Assembly: GCA_964357385.1 (NCBI GenBank)
Contig: CAYHKW010000032.1
Coordinates: 1 to 11,639 of the forward strand
From: JAHFJA01 sp964357385
GTDB taxonomy: Bacteria; Patescibacteriota; Patescibacteriia; JACQRZ01
Direction: 5' to 3'
Length of the DNA: 11,639 bases
The notes beneath the pieces were generated by a model, which did not search any database, was not told where the DNA came from, and saw nothing but the letters and a program-made list of their open reading frames with translations. Made by a program: the position numbers and the translations under genes. The stretch's first letter is position 1, and every line of letters starts with the position of its first letter. Of this stretch, positions 5,434 to 11,639 are shown in pieces.

Positions 5434-6408
5434 ATGAAGAAACAAGAATTACAAAAAGTATTTACCGCAAGTTCACTTGAAGTAGCGGATTGGGGAATGG
5501 ATTTCCATACCTTGATGTTGGGCGATACCCTAAGAATGGATGCGTATAAGAAAGCAATCTTTGAAGTAATAAAGCCAGGCATGTCAGTATGTGAGATCGG
5601 TGTAGGAACGGGTATTTTATCTCAATGGGCATTGGAAGCGGGAGCACGTATTATTTACGGCATTGAAGTGAATAAAAAAGTACTCGATGTCGCCCAAACA
5701 AACCTTGCACAATTCGGTGATAGATTTGTTCCTTTCGAAGGTTTCAGTCAGGAAGTAGTTTTACCTGAAAAGGTAGACTTACTTCTGTCAGAGATTTTAG
5801 GTAATATAGTAGATAATGAAAATTGTGTAGCTATCTTATCCGATGCAATAAAACGATTTTTGAAAGATGATGGACGGATGCTGCCGATTGAAGCGACATC
5901 GTATCTTGTGCCAGCGTGTGCAGAGCAAGCACATAATGATATTGGCAATAAACTCATTGTGTCAACGCATGAAGGCAGTTTATTGATAGAAAAATTTGAG
6001 CAAATTGATCGTTCTGAGATGTTTAACTTTTATTTCGACGCGATAATCTCGGAAGATGCATATCTTGCAAGCCCTTGTGCTGTCATGAGTTTTAGTAAAA
6101 GTATACATGAAGAAATATACGCAAAGAAAGTAAAGTATACGATTCTCGCAAATGGAATTATGACAGGATTCAAAGGATGGTTTCGTGCACAATTATCACC
6201 GAGCGTAGTATTGGATATTGAATCTTCAGAATCGTTTTCTACGAGTTGGAAACATGCATTCTTTCCGATAGAGTTTCCGATCAGTGTGCAAGGAGGAGAT
6301 GTTGTCGAACTTGAATTTTCGCGAAGTGGTGATAATAAGTATCAATGGAGAGGCGAAGTAAAAAGGAAAGGAGAAACGATCGGAACGTTTTCTCAAACAA
6401 TAAAATAA
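5434..6408 (+). CDS. PRMT-like class I SAM-dependent methyltransferase
   Basis: This 324-residue protein resembles protein arginine N-methyltransferases along its whole length. The pre-motif block FHTLMLGDTLRMDAY (24-38) mirrors the PRMT1 block HEEMLKDEVRTLTY. Motif I is CEIGVGTGIL (53-62) and the acidic post-I residue is Glu78 in YGIE. The double-E loop is represented by Glu120 (LLLSEILG) and Glu129 (DNENC). The C-terminal half has the barrel-like pattern, and STSWKHAFFPIEFPI (269-283) aligns with the PRMT THW loop; the His of THW is Ser271 here while Trp272 is kept. Arginine in a protein is therefore a reasonable but unproven substrate; a small molecule or peptide is possible. It is the second gene after the oxidase-like protein, with translation probably set by the hairpin leader. 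A hairpin terminator follows. Confidence 0.82.
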   Translation: MKKQELQKVFTASSLEVADWGMDFHTLMLGDTLRMDAYKKAIFEVIKPGMSVCEIGVGTGILSQWALEAGARIIYGIEVNKKVLDVAQTNLAQFGDRFVPFEGFSQEVVLPEKVDLLLSEILGNIVDNENCVAILSDAIKRFLKDDGRMLPIEATSYLVPACAEQAHNDIGNKLIVSTHEGSLLIEKFEQIDRSEMFNFYFDAIISEDAYLASPCAVMSFSKSIHEEIYAKKVKYTILANGIMTGFKGWFRAQLSPSVVLDIESSESFSTSWKHAFFPIEFPISVQGGDVVELEFSRSGDNKYQWRGEVKRKGETIGTFSQTIK

Positions 6409-6420
6409 AAAGGGTAAATT

Positions 6421-6456
6421 GAGATCAATTAATATTTGGTCTCTTTTTATTTTTTC
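6421..6456 (+). terminator. Intrinsic terminator after the methyltransferase gene
   Basis: An 8-bp stem GAGATCAA (6421-6428) and TTGGTCTC (6436-6443), with one G-U pair and a 7-base loop, is followed by TTTTTATTTTTT. It ends the regulator-divergent operon and overlaps the stop codon of the convergent RNA-methylase gene (6447-6449). In the minus direction the following T content is weaker. Confidence 0.8.
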
Positions 6457-7703
6457 CTCCACACAAACAACTCGCGCATGACAGTCTGACCAGCGCGTGA
6501 ATACATTAATGATTCGCGCTTACTTGGCGACATAAATGGGTCAAGTTCCTCCGGGAACGTTTCATTTCTGAAACCCATCTTTTGAATAGCATCGATAATA
6601 GGTAACTCAATCGTTTGACCTCCGATATTCCACGAAGGAAAAATGATAGAAACAACGCCATCTGGTTTCAGGATGTCTTTGAATACTTTGAAACTTTCTA
6701 TATATAGTTCTGCCAGCTCTTTTTGAATGGTTTGGATGCGTGCTTGAGGAGTTTTGTTGTTCACGATGGGGCCCAAGAATGGTTCGGTCACAATGCAGTC
6801 GATTGAATTTGCCGTGATCTCTTTTGCGAGATGACGTACGTCGCTTTGAAATAATCGTAACGAAGTGGGGGATACAGTCTCCGGATTTTGTTTCTCAAGC
6901 CATAGTAAATTTTTTTCGGTGCTTTCGATATTTTTTATTTCAAGATCACTACCGATGAAATTGCGAAATCCCATGAGCCAGCCTTCTTGCAGGACGGTTC
7001 CTAGGCCGCAAAAAGGATCAAGTAAAACAGTATCAGGAGAAGGAGAAACACCAGCCATGTTGATCATGATCTGCGCAACTTTTGGGGGAAGCATACCGAC
7101 ATCCATACTTTTTGCGGGACGATCCCAGTCACGTTCTGAATATTGTTCAAACGGCTGTACCCACTCTGTTCTTCCCACTACCCACTTGCCGGCATTAAAG
7201 AGCAATACAAATTCTGCGTTTCCTTCATCGGTGAGATGTTGTTTTTCTACCACGACCGATGATAGTGCATGGCCTTGTTGGGGCATGGCAAAGCGTACGA
7301 CACCGCCTTGTGATTTGAGTTCTTTTTTGATTGAAAGTCCGAGGCGCTCAATCCCTTTTGGACTGAGTAGGATAGGCTTGTTTGAAACGGTGCCTCGTGC
7401 TAGCGTGTACGCACTGATTCCAAAGACGGTCTTTTCTTGTGGTGTCTCTGAAAGGTGAGTGATAAGATAGTCATAGATGGTTTCAGGATCGTCAGAAATG
7501 GTATCAAGGATAACCCCCGCTTTGATGGTGCCCCCCAGGCGATTACAAATCGTTTTTAAATTAAGGGGAGAATCGGATGAAATTGTTGTGGCATCAGAAG
7601 ACACCACTTCAATGGTGTGGGCAATGTTTTCTGATCGAAGCACTGCAGAAATTTCCGCAAGAGAGAGTTCTGGGTGGTTTCCTAAGATGAAAAAATAGTT
7701 CAT
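6447..7703 (-). CDS. THUMP-domain RNA methylase, Trm11-like (probable tRNA guanosine N2-methyltransferase)
   Basis: This 418-residue protein has an N-terminal RNA-binding half of ferredoxin-like plus THUMP type (about 1-175) and a Rossmann-fold methylase half. The linker RDWDRPAKSMDVGMLPPKVAQ (191-211, opening RDWDRP) is typical of Trm11/UPF0020-like enzymes. Motif I is LLDPFCGLGTVL (227-238) and the acidic SAM contact is in GSDLE (251-255). The catalytic motif IV is TEPFLG (306-311), where many amino-methylases have (N/D)PP(Y/F). The likely reaction is SAM-dependent N2-methylation of a tRNA guanosine, by family. The conserved opening MNYFFILGNHPELSLAEI supports the start at 7703. Its ATG abuts the ATG of the divergent gene with no base between. 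No Shine-Dalgarno or clear promoter is seen. Confidence 0.85.
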   Translation of the reverse strand: MNYFFILGNHPELSLAEISAVLRSENIAHTIEVVSSDATTISSDSPLNLKTICNRLGGTIKAGVILDTISDDPETIYDYLITHLSETPQEKTVFGISAYTLARGTVSNKPILLSPKGIERLGLSIKKELKSQGGVVRFAMPQQGHALSSVVVEKQHLTDEGNAEFVLLFNAGKWVVGRTEWVQPFEQYSERDWDRPAKSMDVGMLPPKVAQIMINMAGVSPSPDTVLLDPFCGLGTVLQEGWLMGFRNFIGSDLEIKNIESTEKNLLWLEKQNPETVSPTSLRLFQSDVRHLAKEITANSIDCIVTEPFLGPIVNNKTPQARIQTIQKELAELYIESFKVFKDILKPDGVVSIIFPSWNIGGQTIELPIIDAIQKMGFRNETFPEELDPFMSPSKRESLMYSRAGQTVMRELFVWRKK

Positions 7704-8996
7704 ATGAATAGAGTACTTGAATGGGGAATATATATAATGCTGTTTTCTTTGCCGCTGTATGTGGTGCGGGTTTCTTTCGGTCCGCTTCCAACAACAGTGG
7801 TTGAGGTACTTTTTTTTATAGTATTGATCGCTTGGTTTGTGGCAAATCGAAGTCGTCTTTCAGTAGTGTTTTCAAACGTTGTCACTGTGATTCGAAGATA
7901 TCCGGTTCTTTCCATTATTATTGGGTTGATCCTGCTCTCAGCTACCATAGGGATTTTTATCGCTCCTGACAAGCTTTCGGCTCTCGGGGTGTGGCGTGCG
8001 TACTTTGTTGAACCGCTTGTATTCTTTCTTTTATGTTTATCTGTAATAGATACTGCCGGCAAGATTCGTCGGGCATGGTGGTTATTACTGTTGTCGGGAT
8101 TGTGCATTGCAGTCTTTGCTATTGTACAAAAATTCACCGGGTTTGCTATTCCAGAAACATGGCTGGCAGAACTCCGAGTAACGAGCATATATCCATATCC
8201 TAACGCAGTTGGATTATACTTGGCACCGTTGGTCGCAATGGCGTTGCCATTTGCTCGCTATTATTGTACGCGAGATTTGATCAAAGAAAAACTAAAAGGG
8301 ATTGCTGTGTTGTGTGTCGCCATGATTATGTTGATTGCAATTTTCTTCGCGCAAACAGAAGCAGCTCTGGTTGCGCTGGGTGTTGTTGTGTTGGGGTTCG
8401 GATTGTTGGGGGCAGGGAAGAGGATTCGGTATGCAAGTATGTTGATTGGTTTTTTTATTGCACTGACAGTATGGCTTTCACCCGTCGCGCAGCAAGTATT
8501 GTATCCAAAATTATTACTCCATGATTGGTCAGGTTTTGTGCGTCGCACGACATGGAGTGAGTCCGTGACAATGCTACAGGATCACTGGATTACGGGAGTA
8601 GGACTTTCAGGATACCAAACAGCAATGGCGCCCTACCATAAAGCAACCTATATAGAAATTTTTATGTTCCCCCACAATATACTATTGAATGTGTGGACTG
8701 AAATGGGGATACTGGGAGTAGCGGGGGTGCTACTGTTGTTGGTGTGGTGTGCGTATGGGGCAGTGCGCATTTTTATGATTATAAAAAACAAATACACGAT
8801 TGATGCACAATGGCATGGTTGTGTACTTGTGGTATCAACGGTAGTAGGACTGACAATGTTGATACATGGCCTCGTTGACGTGCCCTATTTTAAAAATGAT
8901 TTGGCGATTCTGTCCTGGTTTTTCTTTGCGATATTTTTTATCACGTACGTGAGGGTGCAAAAAGATTTCTCTCACCGAAGTAATGCATTGCAGTAA
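7704..8996 (+). CDS. O-antigen ligase/polymerase-like membrane protein (Wzy_C domain)
   Basis: This 430-residue polytopic membrane protein has about 10-12 hydrophobic segments (for example 10-45, 68-86, 98-117, 126-142, 200-240, 245-262, 335-360, 375-390, 402-416). Between the later segments lies a large outer loop with the Wzy_C pattern: Arg280/Arg281, DHWITGVGLSGYQ (293-305) and FPHNILLNVWTEMGILG (322-338) with the conserved His324. A further block HGLVDVPYFKND (388-399) is shared by this type. Such proteins join or polymerise undecaprenyl-linked glycans at the outer face of the membrane. In a probable CPR cell without an outer membrane, a surface polysaccharide or protein glycan acceptor is more likely than lipopolysaccharide. 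The start abuts the divergent gene; an in-frame ATG at 7737 is the alternative. Confidence 0.85.
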   Translation: MNRVLEWGIYIMLFSLPLYVVRVSFGPLPTTVVEVLFFIVLIAWFVANRSRLSVVFSNVVTVIRRYPVLSIIIGLILLSATIGIFIAPDKLSALGVWRAYFVEPLVFFLLCLSVIDTAGKIRRAWWLLLLSGLCIAVFAIVQKFTGFAIPETWLAELRVTSIYPYPNAVGLYLAPLVAMALPFARYYCTRDLIKEKLKGIAVLCVAMIMLIAIFFAQTEAALVALGVVVLGFGLLGAGKRIRYASMLIGFFIALTVWLSPVAQQVLYPKLLLHDWSGFVRRTTWSESVTMLQDHWITGVGLSGYQTAMAPYHKATYIEIFMFPHNILLNVWTEMGILGVAGVLLLLVWCAYGAVRIFMIIKNKYTIDAQWHGCVLVVSTVVGLTMLIHGLVDVPYFKNDLAILSWFFFAIFFITYVRVQKDFSHRSNALQ

Positions 8997-9024
8997 TTGC
9001 GAGTTCGGGTGAATCTGGTATCCT
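8997..9024 (+). promoter_or_regulatory. Candidate promoter of the surface-anchored protein gene
   Basis: TTGCGA (8997-9002), 16 bases, TATCCT (9019-9024) with an extended TGG directly before the -10. It lies in the 68-base gap after the ligase-like gene. A GAGGAG at 9027-9032 is about 32 bases from the next ATG, too far to act as its Shine-Dalgarno without a fold. Confidence 0.5.
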
Positions 9025-9064
9025 AAAGAGGAGAATATATACTTTTAATTCGTAATGTTTTTCT

Positions 9065-10423
9065 ATGGATGAATCAACACAAACAATGGGGACACAAAGT
9101 CCTACTCCTGTTCCTGGACCTACTGTCATGACGTCTGACTCAATGGGCGGTAAGAGCAACAAAAAAATAGCTGCTATTGTAGGGATTATCGCCCTCGTTC
9201 TTATTGCAGGAGGTGTTGGTGTATGGGCGTGGTTCACCTATGGCATAGTCAAAACTCCAGAACAAGTTTTTGCAAAGATGGTGGAACGTTCAAAGACCAT
9301 TAATTCCCACGCATTTGATGCGACTATTAAAGCGGGGTCTACTAACTCTACCGATCCTTCAAAACAAGATACGATTACTATCACAATGCAGGGTGCCCAC
9401 GAAGGCAAGGCGTTGCCAAGTGCAAAAGGATTACTGAATATTGGTGTATCATTTTTGGGCGCAGACAGCACTACACCCATAGAAGCTTCATTTGAATTGC
9501 GTCTCACTGATAATGTCGCATATGGCCAAATAACGAAATTGCCTGATTTGGGCGCGTTATTATTTGGCACGACAGAAGGAAGTACGGCCGAAACAACTAA
9601 CCAAGTTGTCAATAAGTGGGCTGCCCTTGATTTCAATGCTTTACAGCAGTATCTACAAGACACAAAGAATCAGCCCGGCCTTGCGGAAGAACAAAAAGCA
9701 AGTATTGATGCAGGTCTTGCCGTGCTCACGGGAGCGCAAAGCAATAATCAGGAGATGATGGAGCAGGTTGTCGAACTTGCGAAGAAGCATAATCTTATTG
9801 CCGTAAAAGCAGTTCTTCCATCAGAAACACTTGATGCTCAAGCAATGTACCATTACGATTTGGTGATTAACAAAGCGAACGTATTTCCTTTTTGGAAAGA
9901 TGTAATGACTCTGTTTGCGCCTGATGTCTACAACAGTATGACTTCTGAAGAATTAACTCAAGCTGAAACGGAATTAAACAGTGCATTAGCACAGGTACAA
10001 TTGGGTGCACAAGTATGGATCGGCAAGAAAGATTATTACCTTCATAAGTTTATTGTTACCGTAACACCGGATGTGGGAAATACGAGCGGTAACCCTGCCA
10101 TCACTATGGATGTACACTTCAAGGATTTTAATACGTCTGTTGATGTGGCCAAGCCAGAAGGTGCATATCCCGCACTTGATCTATTGGGGTCAGTTGATGC
10201 ATTTCAACAGTCATTGATGGGTGTTAGTGAACCAACAACACCGGATACTATCATTACTGATACCGAACAAGATAACGATGCTGATGATTTGCCTGATTTT
10301 ATGGAGGTTCAGTTCTACAAGACTGATCCCAATAATCCTGATACTGACGGAGACGGTTTCAAGGATGGTGAAGAGGTTAAAAACGGATACGACCCACTGG
10401 GTCCAGGAAAGTTGTACGAGTAA
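9065..10423 (+). CDS. One-pass surface protein with C-terminal Ca-binding Asp repeats
   Basis: This 452-residue protein is probably anchored in the membrane and exposed outside. Residues 1-34 are a Pro/Thr/Ser-rich cytoplasmic tail ending in SNKK, and 35-58 are one membrane helix. A large ectodomain begins TPEQVFAKMVERSKTINSHAF (64-84, opening TPEQVF); its start and beta-rich pattern recall LprG/LppX-like or DUF6612-type lipid-binding domains, a tentative comparison. Near the end are two Asp-rich loops, DNDADDLPDFMEVQF (403-417) and DPNNPDTDGDGFKDGEEV, the calcium-binding pattern of thrombospondin type 3 and EF-hand-like repeats. I cannot name a function. In-frame TAA at 9053 rules out an earlier start; ATG at 9086 is an alternative. 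It is followed by a hairpin terminator. Confidence 0.82.
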   Translation: MDESTQTMGTQSPTPVPGPTVMTSDSMGGKSNKKIAAIVGIIALVLIAGGVGVWAWFTYGIVKTPEQVFAKMVERSKTINSHAFDATIKAGSTNSTDPSKQDTITITMQGAHEGKALPSAKGLLNIGVSFLGADSTTPIEASFELRLTDNVAYGQITKLPDLGALLFGTTEGSTAETTNQVVNKWAALDFNALQQYLQDTKNQPGLAEEQKASIDAGLAVLTGAQSNNQEMMEQVVELAKKHNLIAVKAVLPSETLDAQAMYHYDLVINKANVFPFWKDVMTLFAPDVYNSMTSEELTQAETELNSALAQVQLGAQVWIGKKDYYLHKFIVTVTPDVGNTSGNPAITMDVHFKDFNTSVDVAKPEGAYPALDLLGSVDAFQQSLMGVSEPTTPDTIITDTEQDNDADDLPDFMEVQFYKTDPNNPDTDGDGFKDGEEVKNGYDPLGPGKLYE

Positions 10424-10438
10424 GAAGTACATAAAAGG

Positions 10439-10467
10439 AAACAGCGGTTATTATGACCGCTGTTTTT
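10439..10467. terminator. Intrinsic terminator between convergent genes
   Basis: A 10-bp perfect stem AAACAGCGGT (10439-10448) and ACCGCTGTTT (10456-10465) with a 7-base loop runs into TTTTT. It ends the surface-protein gene. In the minus direction the trailing sequence is TTTCCTTTTA, so weaker termination of the 129-residue gene is also possible. Confidence 0.88.
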
Positions 10468-10469
10468 GT

Positions 10470-10859
10470 TTAGCAATCTCGCAATTCTTGAGATTGATTA
10501 AGGAGTTGGGATTTTATTGAGGTAAATTCGTGGTACTCCTTTTCATGCCCTGGCGGGAATACCCCGACTTTATGACAGTTTTGGAATCCGAACTTCATGC
10601 GAAGCAATATTTCCAGTGATTCTCGAATAGAAGTGCTTGCCATCATGCGCAGCAGTTCACCTCGAGTAGTATCATCCAAATTTGGAGGTGAAAATATCGC
10701 AGGTTGTTTCGTACCCTCAGCTTCTGTAACAAGTCTCTTTATAATTTCCCATGCTTTAGGCAATGATTCCGCTATGATAGAAAACCATTCATCAGAAGAA
10801 ACCATCCCCCCTGTTTTGAGCACAGTAGTTTGCTCAGGTGTTATTGCAGTAAGACTCAT
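10470..10859 (-). CDS. Unrecognised 129-residue soluble protein
   Basis: I do not recognise this protein. It has no signal peptide or membrane segment. An N-terminal Thr/Gly-rich stretch (1-22) leads to an amphipathic helix (EWFSIIAESLPKAWEIIKRL, 24-43), then a proline-containing turn FSPPNLDD (56-63), a second helical region TTRGELLRMMASTSIRESLE (64-83), and a C-terminal part with Cys95, His96, His105, His110 and Cys129. The scattered Cys and His could bind a metal, but no known motif is formed. The start is well supported: AAAGGAG lies 8 bases upstream. It follows the CooC-like ATPase gene by 75 bases on the same strand, so it may be its partner or client. Confidence 0.75.
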   Translation of the reverse strand: MSLTAITPEQTTVLKTGGMVSSDEWFSIIAESLPKAWEIIKRLVTEAEGTKQPAIFSPPNLDDTTRGELLRMMASTSIRESLEILLRMKFGFQNCHKVGVFPPGHEKEYHEFTSIKSQLLNQSQELRDC

Positions 10860-10867
10860 GATCTTAT

Positions 10868-10891
10868 CTCCTTTCGCTCATCGTATGAGCG
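10868..10891 (-). promoter_or_regulatory. Strong Shine-Dalgarno with an adjacent hairpin before the 129-residue gene
   Basis: On the minus strand AAAGGAG (10868-10874) is 8 bases from the ATG. Directly upstream is a perfect 7-bp hairpin, CGCTCAT (10875-10881) and ATGAGCG (10885-10891), with a 3-base loop that abuts the Shine-Dalgarno. It may keep the site unpaired or mark a processing site between the two genes. Confidence 0.65.
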
Positions 10892-10934
10892 CACAATACA
10901 CATATATGTACTCAGCGCTTACACGATACGGCGA

Positions 10935-11639
10935 TTAGGCTGCAGGGAATATAAAGTGGGGGTCTATTTGTTTAGTAAGATCAACGCCTGTGGCGGTATT
11001 TCCCCAGCTTTCTGCATTTTTGATGTGGAACAAGAGAGCGTGATTATGCATAGCTTCTCTATTTTGCGCGACAGTAGCGGTGTATCGATATAGGATTTCA
11101 AGTGCTGACACTGTTTCTTCTTCAAGTTCGTCAAATGTTTTTTTATTTCCTTTTTCGAGGGATCGCACATAGTGCGAATCAGGAAGTGTGGCGAGAATGG
11201 CGCTATCTATATTTTCGGTAAGGAATTGTATGTCATTTGTGGTTATTATTTTGTTTGCAATAACAACGATAGGAATATTAAATTCAGATGCATATTGTTT
11301 ATATTGTTTGTAAACGGCTATTGATTTTAACGTAGGTTCTACGACAACGCAGGTAATATCAAATTTGGTGAAGAGGCCTGATGCAAAGGAGTCAGCACCG
11401 GCAGTCATATCGGTCAAGATATATTCCTCGGGTGTGTCGATCATGTGATTGAGTAATAACTCAACAGCACCTGTTTTAGAGTGATAACATTTTGTCCCTA
11501 TATCATCTTGCGAAAAGCCGCCGGTGGCGAGAAGTCGTATGCCGTTTTCATGGCGCGCAAAGTGTTCAAACAGTATATTTTCTTCAAAAGGTTTTAAGAG
11601 ACGTGAACCCAAGCCAGGAGGTGTGGTTTTAATCATTGT
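10935..11639 (-). CDS. CooC-like P-loop ATPase, N-terminus cut by window edge
   Basis: The frame is open to the right edge, so the true start and the expected N-terminal deviant Walker A loop (GKGGVGKT type) lie outside. Counting from the first ATG inside the window (11636), GIRLLATGGFSQDDIGTKC (32-50) and DMTAGADSF (76-84) match the CooC family blocks GIRLLVMG...C and DMEAGIEH. CVVVEPTLKSI (96-106) and IANKI match the later nucleotide-binding strands. CooC proteins are dimeric ATPases that help load nickel into carbon monoxide dehydrogenase. The CooC metal pair Cys-x-Cys is here Cys-Tyr-His (50-52). No dehydrogenase gene is in the window. The role is probably a different maturation or partitioning task; the partner may be the following 129-residue protein. 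Confidence 0.82.
   Translation of the reverse strand, partial: TMIKTTPPGLGSRLLKPFEENILFEHFARHENGIRLLATGGFSQDDIGTKCYHSKTGAVELLLNHMIDTPEEYILTDMTAGADSFASGLFTKFDITCVVVEPTLKSIAVYKQYKQYASEFNIPIVVIANKIITTNDIQFLTENIDSAILATLPDSHYVRSLEKGNKKTFDELEEETVSALEILYRYTATVAQNREAMHNHALLFHIKNAESWGNTATGVDLTKQIDPHFIFPAA

Noticed and set aside
5401..5436. TAG reassigned as a sense codon, making the methyltransferase start at 5401
   Set aside because: Other genes in the window use TAG as a normal stop (antitoxin, TrmB-family gene, ychF), and known CPR code changes affect TGA, not TAG. TGA also ends yebC here.
6865..7458. 197-residue plus-strand frame
   Set aside because: Antisense to the RNA-methylase gene, Ser/Pro-rich low-complexity translation typical of a shadow frame.
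7717..7738. TTGAAT and TATAAT near the start of the ligase-like gene as a promoter
   Set aside because: Spacing is only 10 bases, and it lies inside the coding region after the likely start.
7700..8188. 162-residue minus-strand frame
   Set aside because: Antisense to the ligase-like membrane protein; composition is that of a reverse-read hydrophobic gene.

Overview
The window looks like chromosomal DNA of a Candidate Phyla Radiation (Patescibacteria) bacterium. This is inferred from gene content and style, not from a marker search. Supporting signs are compact packing, few Shine-Dalgarno sites, a TrmB-type regulator, a THUMP/Trm11-like RNA methylase, a short multi-membrane O-antigen-ligase-like protein, a one-pass surface protein ending in calcium-binding Asp repeats, and a CooC-like ATPase with no carbon monoxide dehydrogenase beside it. 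No rRNA, tRNA, CRISPR array, insertion sequence or phage gene was seen.

Left part (1-3143). A minus-strand operon runs yebC - ruvC - a class A penicillin-binding protein cut by the left edge. The genes are joined by a 4-base overlap and a 3-base gap. It has an extended -10 promoter. Divergent from it lie a candidate 40-codon basic micro-gene and the ATPase gene ychF, closed by a perfect hairpin terminator that can work in both directions.

Middle part (3142-6456). A minus-strand RelB/DinJ-YafQ-like antitoxin-toxin pair has a full-consensus promoter (TTGACA, 17 bases, TATAAT) covered by two palindromes. Upstream of it, on the same strand, is a TrmB-family regulator. Divergent from the regulator is a two-gene operon: a haem-oxygenase-fold di-metal oxidase-like protein of the CADD/DUF3865 type, and a methyltransferase that closely resembles eukaryotic protein arginine methyltransferases (PRMTs). 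Both divergent promoters are near consensus. Between the two operon genes sits an unusual leader: a strong Shine-Dalgarno, a 7-codon open frame and a 9-bp hairpin placed so that folding would bring the Shine-Dalgarno to the right distance from the methyltransferase start. This regulator-oxidase-methyltransferase cluster is the best candidate for an undescribed system in the window.

Right part (6447-11639). A minus-strand THUMP/Trm11-like RNA methylase and a plus-strand O-antigen ligase/polymerase-like protein start head to head with no base between their ATGs (CATATG). Downstream is a one-pass surface-anchored protein with a C-terminal calcium-binding repeat region. It converges, across a hairpin terminator, on a minus-strand pair: a CooC-like ATPase cut by the right edge and an unrecognised 129-residue protein with a strong Shine-Dalgarno.

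All function calls rest on reading motifs by eye. No database search was run.
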